DNA from: Bacillota bacterium
GTDB lineage: Bacteria > Bacillota > Clostridia > Christensenellales > CAG-138
Direction of reading: 5' to 3'
DNA length: 6,736 nucleotides
Assembly (NCBI GenBank): GCA_023409435.1
Contig: JAEYHP010000046.1
Coordinates: 1 to 6,736 of the forward strand
Every line of letters starts with the position of its first letter. Position 1 is the stretch's first letter. The notes below the pieces were generated by a model, which worked only from the letters and a program-made list of their open reading frames with translations, searched no databases and was not told the DNA's origin. Positions 1 to 5,354 of the stretch are shown here, piece by piece. The position numbers and the translations under genes were made by a program.

Positions 1-624
1 AACCCCAACTGCTCCACCATACAGGCGATGGTGGCATTAAAGCCGCTGCATGAAGCGTATGGCCTCAAGCGCGTGGTGTATTCCACCTACCAGGCGGTAT
101 CTGGCGCGGGCCAGCTGGGATATTCGGATTTGGAGGAAGGCATCAAGGGCAACCCGCCTAAGAAGTTCCCGCATCCCATCGCGGGCAACTGTCTGCCGCA
201 TATCGACTCGTTCCTGGATACCGGGTATACCAAGGAAGAGCAGAAGATGATCAACGAAAGCCGCAAGATACTTTCGCTGCCCGAGCTGCGGGTCACCGCC
301 ACTACCGTGCGCGTGCCCGTGTTCCATGGCCACAGCGAGAGCATCAATGTGGAATTCGAGCGCCCCTTTGAGCTTAGTGAGCTTGTGGAGGTGCTGCGGA
401 ATGCGCCCGGCCTTGTGGTGCAGGACGATCCGAAGAATTACGTCTACCCCATGCCTGTCACCGCAGCGGATACCGACCCTGTCTATGTGGGCCGCATTCG
501 CCGGGATTTCAGCGTGGAAAGCGGCATCAACTTCTGGTGCGTGGCGGATAATATCCGCAAGGGCGCGGCGACCAACGCCGTGCAGATCGCGCAGGAGCTC
601 ATCCGCCAGTGGGAGAACGCGTAA
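1..624 (+). CDS. asd: Aspartate-semialdehyde dehydrogenase, C-terminal part (5' end outside window)
   Basis: This cytosolic enzyme reduces aspartyl phosphate to aspartate semialdehyde with NADPH, the branch point for lysine/diaminopimelate, threonine and methionine. The reading frame is open from base 1 and gives 207 residues. The first four, NPNC, are the active-site motif with the catalytic Cys (window residue 4). Next come the substrate-site STYQAVSGAG (residues 28-37, Gln31) and RVPVFHGHS (104-112), which holds the conserved Arg and the acid/base His111. The C-terminal helix WCVADNIRKGAATNA is also typical. Family members are about 330-360 residues with the Cys near 130, so roughly the first 125 residues, including the NADP-binding fold, lie upstream. 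A hairpin terminator 15 bp after the stop separates it from dapA, so the two genes may not share all transcripts. The family assignment is secure. Confidence 0.96.
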   Translation, partial: NPNCSTIQAMVALKPLHEAYGLKRVVYSTYQAVSGAGQLGYSDLEEGIKGNPPKKFPHPIAGNCLPHIDSFLDTGYTKEEQKMINESRKILSLPELRVTATTVRVPVFHGHSESINVEFERPFELSELVEVLRNAPGLVVQDDPKNYVYPMPVTAADTDPVYVGRIRRDFSVESGINFWCVADNIRKGAATNAVQIAQELIRQWENA

Positions 625-639
625 GTTCGCTTTATTTGC

Positions 640-672
640 GGCGCAGAGGGAAATCCCTTCTGCGCCGTTTTA
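640..672 (+). terminator. Rho-independent terminator after asd
   Basis: GGCGCAGA and GGG (640-650) pair with CCC and TCTGCGCC (655-666), leaving one unpaired base on the 3' arm and an AAAT loop. GTTTT follows at 667-671. The stem is GC-rich and sits just after the asd stop, as expected for an intrinsic terminator, although the T-run is short. Confidence 0.8.
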
Positions 673-682
673 GCAAGTGCCG

Positions 683-850
683 ATTCATACCAATTCCAAA
701 TATCAATGCATCGGCGCGGCGGTTCTTTTCGTGCACGGCGGTGTCGCCTTCCGCTCAACGTAGCGCTGCTACGTTTTGCTCCGGCTTCTTGCCCCGCACC
801 GAAAATTTCTCGCCGCTTTGGATACATTCCTATTTTCCATTGGTATAATA
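683..850. repeat. Long imperfect inverted repeat, MITE-like, between asd and dapA
   Basis: The outer 30 bases on each side (683-712 and 821-850) match as inverted repeats at 21 of 30 positions without gaps, including ATACCAAT at 687-694 and ATTGGTAT at 839-846. Further in, GCGGCG and TTTCG blocks on the left reappear in inverted order on the right. The centre is an exact palindrome: AACGTAGC (757-764), GCT, GCTACGTT (768-775). The whole 168 bp can fold into one long hairpin. It holds no credible gene. This design fits a non-autonomous miniature transposable element or a large intergenic hairpin repeat. No clean target-site duplication is visible, so the mobile origin is inference. Confidence 0.7.
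841..849 (+). promoter_or_regulatory. Candidate extended -10 promoter for dapA-dapB
   Basis: TGGTATAAT is a perfect extended -10 (TG, one base, TATAAT at 844-849) lying in the right end of the inverted repeat. A weak -35 (GATACA, 821-826) sits 17 bp upstream; extended -10 promoters tolerate weak -35 boxes. Initiation about 7 bases downstream would leave a leader of only about 15 bases starting at the ribosome binding site, which is unusually short and lowers confidence. Confidence 0.45.
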
Positions 851-855
851 CAAAA

Positions 856-862
856 AAGGAGG
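856..862 (+). promoter_or_regulatory. Ribosome binding site fixing the dapA start
   Basis: AAGGAGG lies 8 bases before ATG 871. The frame is open further upstream, to 706, but that extension reads through the inverted repeat and has no ribosome binding site of its own. The 871 start also matches the usual DapA N-terminus. Confidence 0.9.
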
Positions 863-870
863 AGACACCC

Positions 871-1749
871 ATGGCTGTTTTTGAAGGCTCCGGCGTTGCC
901 GTCATTACCCCGTTTTGTGAAAACGGAATCGATTTTGGTGCATTTGAGAAACTGATCGAGCGCCAGATAAGAGGCAAGACGGATGCAATCATCGTTTGCG
1001 GGACCACGGGCGAAGCATCCACCATGAGCGCGGAAGAAAAGCGCGCCGCCATAGAATTTACTGTCAAACAGGTCAACGGCCGCGTTCCCGTCATCGCGGG
1101 CACGGGCGGCAACAACACCGCGAACGTCATACGGGACAGCAAAGCTGCGGAAGAAGCGGGAGCGGACGCCCTTTTAATCGTCACGCCGTACTACAACAAA
1201 ACTACGCAGGCAGGGCTTGTCGCCCATTACGCCGCAATAGCTACGGCCGTTTTCCTTCCTATCATCGTATACAATGTGCCCGGCCGCACGGGTTTAAACC
1301 TGCTGCCCGCCACCATGCAGAAGTTGACGGCAAACAAAAACATCGTGGGCATCAAGGAAGCGAGCGGGAACATTGAGCAGATAGTCAATTTGGCCGCGCT
1401 ATGTCCTGACTTGGACATTTATTCCGGCAACGACGATCATGTGCTGCCGCTGCTTGTCTTGGGCGCAAAAGGCGTCATTTCAACAATCGCAAACGTGATC
1501 CCCGAGGATATGCACGAACTCTGCGCGGCGTTTTTTCGCGGGGATATCGAAACGGCGCGCGCGCTACAGTTTAAGGTGCTGCCCATATGGAAAGCGGCGT
1601 TTAGTGAAGTAAACCCCATCCCCATCAAAACCATGTGCGCCATGCTGGGCTGGTGTGAGGGCACGCTACGGCTGCCGCTCTGCCCGCCATCCGACGCGAA
1701 CCGTGCGTTGATGGAAGCTACGCTCAAAAATTACGGCCTGCTTTCCTAA
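871..1749 (+). CDS. dapA: 4-hydroxy-tetrahydrodipicolinate synthase (DapA)
   Basis: DapA condenses pyruvate with aspartate semialdehyde in the first step committed to diaminopimelate and lysine, in the cytosol. The protein is 292 residues, the normal length for this TIM-barrel family. Visible signatures are GTTGE (44-48, with catalytic Thr45/46), the TPYYNK segment (105-110, catalytic Tyr), YNVPGRT (134-140, active-site Tyr134 and carboxylate-binding Arg139) and GIKEASGN (160-167), whose Lys162 forms the Schiff base with pyruvate. It uses the product of upstream asd and feeds dapB, which starts 28 bp downstream, so dapA and dapB are surely co-transcribed. Compared with E. coli DapA, the lysine-site residues His53, His56 and Glu84 are replaced by Ala54, Lys57 and Asn85, so lysine feedback at this enzyme is unlikely. 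That last point is inferred from a by-eye alignment. Confidence 0.97.
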   Translation: MAVFEGSGVAVITPFCENGIDFGAFEKLIERQIRGKTDAIIVCGTTGEASTMSAEEKRAAIEFTVKQVNGRVPVIAGTGGNNTANVIRDSKAAEEAGADALLIVTPYYNKTTQAGLVAHYAAIATAVFLPIIVYNVPGRTGLNLLPATMQKLTANKNIVGIKEASGNIEQIVNLAALCPDLDIYSGNDDHVLPLLVLGAKGVISTIANVIPEDMHELCAAFFRGDIETARALQFKVLPIWKAAFSEVNPIPIKTMCAMLGWCEGTLRLPLCPPSDANRALMEATLKNYGLLS

Positions 1750-1777
1750 AAATAAGGAAGCGAGCAAGGGTGAAGAT

Positions 1778-3001
1778 ATGATCAAGGTCATCATCAACGG
1801 CGCGTGCGGCCAGATGGGACGCACCATTATGCGCCTGTGCAAGCAGAATAGCTCCGAGTTTCAGGTGGTAGCCGGCGTTGCGACCTACCAGTGCCCGGAG
1901 GCCGAAGGCGTTCCGATCATCAACGACATCATGAAGGTTCCCGAGGGCGCCGACGTGGTGATCGACTTTTCGCGCCCCGCAGCACTGCCCAAGCTGGTGC
2001 AGTACTGCCAGGCGAACAAAATACGGCTGGTGATCGGCACCACGGGCTTGAGTGAAAACGACAAGCTTTCTTTGGAGCGCGCGGCGACGAAGATCCCCAT
2101 ATTTTTAAGCGGCAACATGTCGCTGGGCGTCAATTTGCAGATTGAGCTGATTAAAAAGGCGGCCGCGGCGCTTGGCGATGCGTTCGATATTGAAATTACC
2201 GAAAAGCACCACAACCTCAAGGTGGACGCTCCCAGCGGAACGGCGCTGATGTTGGCGGACGCCGTCAGCACACAGTTCCCAGCAGGCAAGGAATATGTGT
2301 TTGGCCGCCACACCAAGGACGTTCGCCGCTCTAAAAAAGAGATCGGTCTGCATTCCATACGCGGCGGCACCATCGTGGGCGAGCATGAGGTGGAGTTCTT
2401 CGGCCAGGACGAGGTCGTTTCCATTTCCCACAAGGCGTATTCCAAGCAGGTGTTCGGCATGGGCGCCCTGCGCGCGGCGCAATACTTGATGCACAAACAA
2501 CCCGGGCTCTACAGCATGCACGACATCGTTACGGAAAAAGACGTGCTCTCGCACATCTATACGGATGACGATCAGGCCGTGATCACCGTAAGCTCGCTTC
2601 CCAACGAGCCGGGCGTATTGAGCCACGTCTTCGGTCTCATCGCCCGCAACAACGTATTTGTGGATATGATCAGCGTCACGGTTCCCGGTTCCGTTTCCGG
2701 CAGCGTCAGCTTTTCCTTACCCAAGTCCCAGCTTGCGACGGCGCTCAACGCGTTAAAGACGCTGCGCCCGCTCTACATGGGTATGGATATCCACGCGCTC
2801 GACAACATTACAAAGCTTACCGTGGAAGGCCCGGGCATGGCGATCCGCCACGGCGTGGCGGGGCAGCTTTTCTCGGTGCTCGCGGATGCGAACGTCAGCA
2901 TTGAGCTTGTGACGACAAGCGAAACCAAGATCGCCTGCTGCATCAAAAACAGCGACGTTTCCACCGCGCTTGCGGTGATCGCAAGGCAGTTTGAGCTGTA
3001 A
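1778..3001 (+). CDS. dapB: Dihydrodipicolinate reductase fused to an aspartokinase-type ACT-domain pair
   Basis: The N-terminal part (about 1-252) is a complete DapB, which reduces the DapA product to tetrahydrodipicolinate with NAD(P)H. It shows the dinucleotide-binding GACGQMG (8-14), GTTG (87-90), the catalytic EKHHNLKVDAPSGTA (142-156; His144, His145, Lys148) and the C-terminal FGMGALRAAQYL. DapB usually ends near here, at about 250-270 residues. This protein continues to 407. Residues from about 253 match the regulatory end of aspartokinase: a first ACT domain (about 267-330) with LPNEPGVLSHVFGLIARNN, and a second (about 344-407) with GPGMAIRHGVAGQLF and a terminal FEL. The added 155 residues are about the size of the free-standing beta subunit of Bacillus aspartokinase. 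No kinase domain is present. There is no stop or frameshift at the join. The start has an AAGGGTGA ribosome binding site. Allosteric control by lysine or threonine is inferred. Confidence 0.95.
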   Translation: MIKVIINGACGQMGRTIMRLCKQNSSEFQVVAGVATYQCPEAEGVPIINDIMKVPEGADVVIDFSRPAALPKLVQYCQANKIRLVIGTTGLSENDKLSLERAATKIPIFLSGNMSLGVNLQIELIKKAAAALGDAFDIEITEKHHNLKVDAPSGTALMLADAVSTQFPAGKEYVFGRHTKDVRRSKKEIGLHSIRGGTIVGEHEVEFFGQDEVVSISHKAYSKQVFGMGALRAAQYLMHKQPGLYSMHDIVTEKDVLSHIYTDDDQAVITVSSLPNEPGVLSHVFGLIARNNVFVDMISVTVPGSVSGSVSFSLPKSQLATALNALKTLRPLYMGMDIHALDNITKLTVEGPGMAIRHGVAGQLFSVLADANVSIELVTTSETKIACCIKNSDVSTALAVIARQFEL

Positions 3002-3015
3002 ATAAGCAACCACGT

Positions 3016-3068
3016 AAAAACGGCGGAATGATTCCATGCTTACCGCATCGGATCATCCGCCGTTTTTG
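3016..3068 (+). terminator. Strong hairpin terminator after dapB, possibly bidirectional
   Basis: AAAAACGGCGGA (3016-3027) pairs exactly with TCCGCCGTTTTT (3056-3067). After one bulged A, TGAT (3029-3032) pairs with ATCA (3052-3055). The A-run on one side and T-run on the other allow termination from either direction. It closes the dapA-dapB operon. Confidence 0.9.
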
Positions 3069-3174
3069 TTTATTGCGTGAGTCGGCTGGGGTTTTCGTGT
3101 CAGGAGAAGCCATTCAAATCTCCGGTTATGCGAAAATACTCTGCCGATTGCAAGCGAAGCATTACTTTTATGTA

Positions 3175-3182
3175 GGGAGGTG
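3175..3182 (+). promoter_or_regulatory. Strong Shine-Dalgarno upstream of the membrane methyltransferase gene, out of step with its frame
   Basis: GGGAGGTG is the best ribosome binding site in this intergenic stretch. The first ATG it could serve (3194, 11 bases downstream) opens a different frame from the methyltransferase and runs to 3463 with no recognisable protein. The methyltransferase starts at 3216 or 3231. Either this site begins a short overlapping reading frame that couples translation, or it is left over from a rearranged gene. Confidence 0.5.
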
Positions 3183-3230
3183 TTAAAATAGTAATGGCAG
3201 AAAAGATGATACAAAATGGAGAATGGATGT

Positions 3231-3809
3231 ATGGCTATACAAAACTATTTAAGCATATTCGCGTTGGTCGTATTTTTCTCCCTGCTGGGCGGCAGGGCTT
3301 TGGCCTTAAGAAAAAAGGGAATCAAAGCCATCGTGTTCGGGGAAACGGACAAAAGCGATTTTCTCCTCTTGCCGATATTCCTGCTGTTTGTATACGGCGT
3401 GTTTGCCCTTGCGTTCAGGCTTCCCATACCGGCTGTTCTTATAAATCCATTTTGGGTCAGTGAAGGCGTCGGCTGGCTTGGTCTCGCGCTCTGTTTGTCT
3501 GCGCTTGTTGGTTTTGCGGTAACGCTCAAATCCTTTGGGGATTCGTTCCGCGTGGGCATCGATGAAAAGAATCCGGACCGGCTGGTGACGTCGGGCGTAT
3601 TTTCAATCAGCCGCAACCCTATCTATGTCTGCTTTTTGCTGTTCTTTTTCGGCATGTTCCTGGTACATCCCAATATCGTTCTTATTTGCGTCCCTGTTCT
3701 GCTTGCGCTGGCGGTCCACCGACAGATACTGAAGGAGGAAGCTTTCCTCAAAGTACACTATGGCAAGGAGTATGAGGAGTACTGCGGGCGGGTCCGGCGG
3801 TACTTATAG
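3231..3809 (+). CDS. Integral membrane methyltransferase, isoprenylcysteine carboxyl methyltransferase (ICMT)/CzcN-like family
   Basis: The 192-residue protein has hydrophobic segments at about 7-25, 45-63, 80-98 and a long C-terminal stretch at 131-162 that looks like a helical hairpin. Between and after these lie the family hallmarks: DRLVTSGVFSISRNPIY (116-132), equivalent to the GPY..RHPxY motif, and EEAFLKVHYGKEYEEYCGR (169-187), equivalent to the conserved EExxL...GxEYxxY end. These place it with the ICMT/phospholipid methyltransferase superfamily, which uses S-adenosylmethionine inside the membrane. The substrate cannot be told from sequence; some relatives (CzcN) lie in metal-resistance clusters, which suits the arsenic-type neighbours here. 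ATG 3231 is chosen because GGAG (3218-3221) lies 9 bases upstream; ATG 3216, in the same frame, would add five residues. The gene appears intact. Confidence 0.82.
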   Translation: MAIQNYLSIFALVVFFSLLGGRALALRKKGIKAIVFGETDKSDFLLLPIFLLFVYGVFALAFRLPIPAVLINPFWVSEGVGWLGLALCLSALVGFAVTLKSFGDSFRVGIDEKNPDRLVTSGVFSISRNPIYVCFLLFFFGMFLVHPNIVLICVPVLLALAVHRQILKEEAFLKVHYGKEYEEYCGRVRRYL

Positions 3810-3844
3810 CGGCCGACAGTAACGGATTCCCATCCAACAAGAAT

Positions 3845-4329
3845 ATGACGGACGAAATGTTAGCCTTAGCCAACCGCAACAAGGAAAAGAGCGGCGCAAA
3901 GAACGTGGAGTTCCTCAAAGGCTACATAGAGGATATTCCGCTTACGGATGAAGCCGTGGATGTTGTGACCTCCAATTGCGTCATCAACTTAAGCGAAAGC
4001 AAGGAAGAAACATTGAAGGAGGCGTACCGGGTGCTAAAAGAGGCGGAAGGCTGGCGGTTGCGGATATTGTAGAACTAAAGCCGCTCCCGGAGCAGATCCG
4101 AAAAAGCGTACAGATGTGGGTCGGCTGCGTTTCAGGCGCGCTCTGTGTTGCGGAATACGAGCGCATACTCAAAAGCGTCGGGTTTTCCGGCGTGGAAATC
4201 ACACCGGTCAATGTGTATACGCTCGATGCAATCAAGGGTATCGCGGCATCCAAGGGCGTGCCGCTTCCAGAGCTTGACTACTCGATGGACGGCGCCTTTG
4301 CGGGCGCGCATGTCAAGGCGTACAAATAG
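3845..4329 (+). pseudogene. arsM: Arsenite methyltransferase remnant, 5'-truncated and frameshifted
   Basis: ArsM methylates As(III) with S-adenosylmethionine. Homology begins abruptly at MTDEMLALANRNKEKSG, which in full proteins follows the SAM-binding motif, so the N-terminal part, including motif I and the first conserved Cys, is absent. SNCVINLS and WVGCVSGAL keep the two later conserved cysteines. The first segment is read in one frame (3845-4072). At about 4040 the homology jumps to another frame: VLKE should continue as GGRLAVADIVELKPLPEQ, which is found from 4042 to 4329. Loss of one G from an original GAGGGC would explain this. The upstream codons (3810-3844) do not resemble ArsM. 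The 3' end lies 12 bp before the acetyltransferase start, as in an operon. A catalytically active product is very unlikely. Confidence 0.85.
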
Positions 4330-4341
4330 CGGGGGTGGGGT

Positions 4342-4839
4342 ATGGATATCGCAATTGAAGCTTTAAAACCAAACGATTGGACGGAAGTCTCCGCCATTTA
4401 TCTTGCTGGCATCAGGACGGGAATTGCCACGTTTCAGGGGGATGTTCCGGGCTGGGAGGAATGGGACTGCAGCCATTGCGTCTGCTGCCGCCTGGTGGCG
4501 CGCTCCGGGGACGCCGTACTCGGCTGGGCCGCCCTGACGCCCATTTCCAGCCGGCGCGTGTATGCGGGGGTGGCGGACATCAGCGTGTATGTCGCGGAAG
4601 GACAGCGGGGCCGGGGCGTGGGCGCTGCGCTCCTAAACGAATTGGTCCTCCAGTCCGAACAGAACGGGTTCTGGACATTGCAGTCGCGAATTATACGGGA
4701 AAACACGGCCAGCAGAGAACTGCACAAAAAGTGCGGGTTCCGGGAGATCGGCATGGAAGAGCGGCTGGGCCGTATGCCAAATGGAGACTGGCATGACGTG
4801 ATGCTGATGGAGAGAAGGAGCATGACGGTGGGGGTTTAA
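4342..4839 (+). CDS. arsN1: GNAT N-acetyltransferase, ArsN1-like (arsinothricin/phosphinothricin acetyltransferase group)
   Basis: The 165-residue protein is full length for the phosphinothricin acetyltransferase branch of GNAT enzymes, which transfer acetyl from acetyl-CoA to the amino group of amino-acid analogues. Visible features are the core strand VADISVYVAEG (77-87), the acetyl-CoA pyrophosphate loop QRGRGVGAALLNEL (88-101), and RENTASRELHKKCGFREIG (118-136), the motif of the C-terminal half. The stretch FWTLQSRI and the ending WHDVMLMERRS resemble ArsN1 proteins, which acetylate arsinothricin, an organoarsenical antibiotic. Its position between an arsM remnant and an ACR3 remnant supports that role over general phosphinothricin or methionine sulfoximine acetylation. 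The ribosome binding site is a weak G-rich run (4331-4340). It is the only complete arsenic-type gene left. The specificity is inferred from resemblance and context. Confidence 0.75.
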   Translation: MDIAIEALKPNDWTEVSAIYLAGIRTGIATFQGDVPGWEEWDCSHCVCCRLVARSGDAVLGWAALTPISSRRVYAGVADISVYVAEGQRGRGVGAALLNELVLQSEQNGFWTLQSRIIRENTASRELHKKCGFREIGMEERLGRMPNGDWHDVMLMERRSMTVGV

Positions 4840-4876
4840 CCCTCACCGGTGCCCGGCAACGCGGCCATTACCATGA

Positions 4877-4975
4877 TTTTTGATGTTGCTCGGCGCTAAA
4901 AGCGCCACGGCGGTGCCGCTTGCCGCGGCCATCGGCGTACCCCTGTATCTGCAGGAAATGCAAACAGCCTCATAA
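4877..4975 (+). pseudogene. Short relic resembling a DUF318/ArsP-type permease
   Basis: Frame 2 encodes about 32 residues with no start of its own, including SATAVPLAAAIGVPLYL. This resembles the conserved VPLAAxxGxPLY segment of the permease family that includes ArsP, an exporter of trivalent organoarsenicals. It stops at 4973-4975, exactly where the ACR3 relic begins in another frame. Nothing recognisable of the remaining 300-odd residues is present; bases 4840-4876 hold no convincing match. The family call rests on one short motif and is tentative. Confidence 0.4.
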
Positions 4976-5183
4976 CATTGCCGCTCCCGCCGCGCTGATC
5001 GGGGCGTCGGATTTCTTTGAGCTGTCGGTCGCCGTCGCCATTACGCTCTTTGGCGCGAATTCCCCGGTCGTGCTTGTAACCACGGTGGGTGTGGTTCCCG
5101 TCATGCTGCTGCTTGTTCGGTTTGTAAATAAAACCGGGCATTGGTTCCCTCCGGCGGGGGATATCGGAACGCCTGTCCTATAG
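4971..5183 (+). pseudogene. acr3: ACR3-family arsenite exporter, C-terminal relic
   Basis: ACR3 pumps arsenite out of the cell through about ten membrane helices in some 350 residues. Only the last 65-70 residues remain here. The stretch AALIGASDFFELSVAVAI matches the hallmark near the end of ACR3 (usually IGASNFFELAVA), followed by TLFG, a hydrophobic helix ending VPVMLLLVRFVNKTGHWF, and a stop. The helix reads TVGVVPVML where ACR3 usually has about three more residues (VGVLVEVPVML), suggesting a small in-frame deletion. The frame opens at ATG 4920 but residues before about 4971 have no ACR3 character, and the catalytic upstream helices are gone. The upstream join is with the permease-like relic. 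It cannot work as a transporter. Confidence 0.78.
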
Positions 5184-5189
5184 TATCGA

Positions 5190-5222
5190 AATCAGAGCCG
5201 TCCAAGCAGGACGGCTCTGATT
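5190..5222 (+). terminator. Perfect 14-bp hairpin after the acr3 relic
   Basis: AATCAGAGCCGTCC (5190-5203) pairs exactly with GGACGGCTCTGATT (5209-5222) around a 5-base loop. The 3' tail (ATAT) is a poor T-run, but the flanking AA/TT lets it act in either direction. It probably closed the former arsenic operon and now separates it from the redox genes. Confidence 0.75.
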
Positions 5223-5273
5223 ATATCCGATGAGTAGGATTGGAAATAATACTTGCTTTCTTTTCAAAAGCTC

Positions 5274-5304
5274 TTGACTTAAAGTGAACTCCAAGTGATA
5301 CTGT
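5274..5304 (+). promoter_or_regulatory. MerR-family-type promoter with operator in a 19-bp spacer
   Basis: The -35 TTGACT (5274-5279) and -10 TACTGT (5299-5304) are separated by 19 bp instead of 17, the hallmark of promoters that MerR-family activators untwist. The spacer contains a dyad at 5277-5296: ACTT.AAGT and ACTC.AAGT halves reading ACTTAAAGTG/AACTCCAAGT, symmetric at most positions. Similar AGT-AACT palindromes are known for the AdhR/YraB-type MerR regulators of aldehyde-responsive reductase genes. The regulator gene is not in the window. It lies 50 bp before the reductase start. Confidence 0.7.
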
Positions 5305-5338
5305 CTATCTTGTAGGCAAAAAAGGGAGTGTATCATAT

Positions 5339-5344
5339 AGGAGG
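5339..5344 (+). promoter_or_regulatory. Ribosome binding site fixing the reductase start
   Basis: AGGAGG sits 10 bases before ATG 5355. An in-frame GTG at 5328 would add nine residues but would place this site inside the coding region, so ATG 5355 is preferred. Confidence 0.85.
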
Positions 5345-5354
5345 AAACCATTCC

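Noticed and set aside
706..870. Upstream extension of dapA
   Set aside because: The frame is open but runs through the inverted repeat, has no ribosome binding site and resembles nothing; AAGGAGG before 871 fixes the start.
483..1184. 233-residue open frame on the - strand
   Set aside because: It lies opposite asd, the inverted repeat and dapA, has no ribosome binding site and shows no recognisable domain.
1885..2626. Two long - strand open frames opposite dapB
   Set aside because: Both are antisense shadows of a gene with clear catalytic motifs; their predicted proteins are compositionally odd and unrecognised.
3071..3174. Possible riboswitch or promoter before the membrane methyltransferase
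   Set aside because: Only weak pieces are seen (a GGAGA/TCTCC hairpin at about 3103-3123, TTGCAA at 3148 with TATGTA at 3169 and a 15-bp spacer); no known riboswitch core is recognisable.
4031..4050. Programmed -1 frameshift in arsM
   Set aside because: The AAAA run could allow slippage, but there is no strong heptamer and the gene also lacks its SAM-binding half, so simple decay is more likely.
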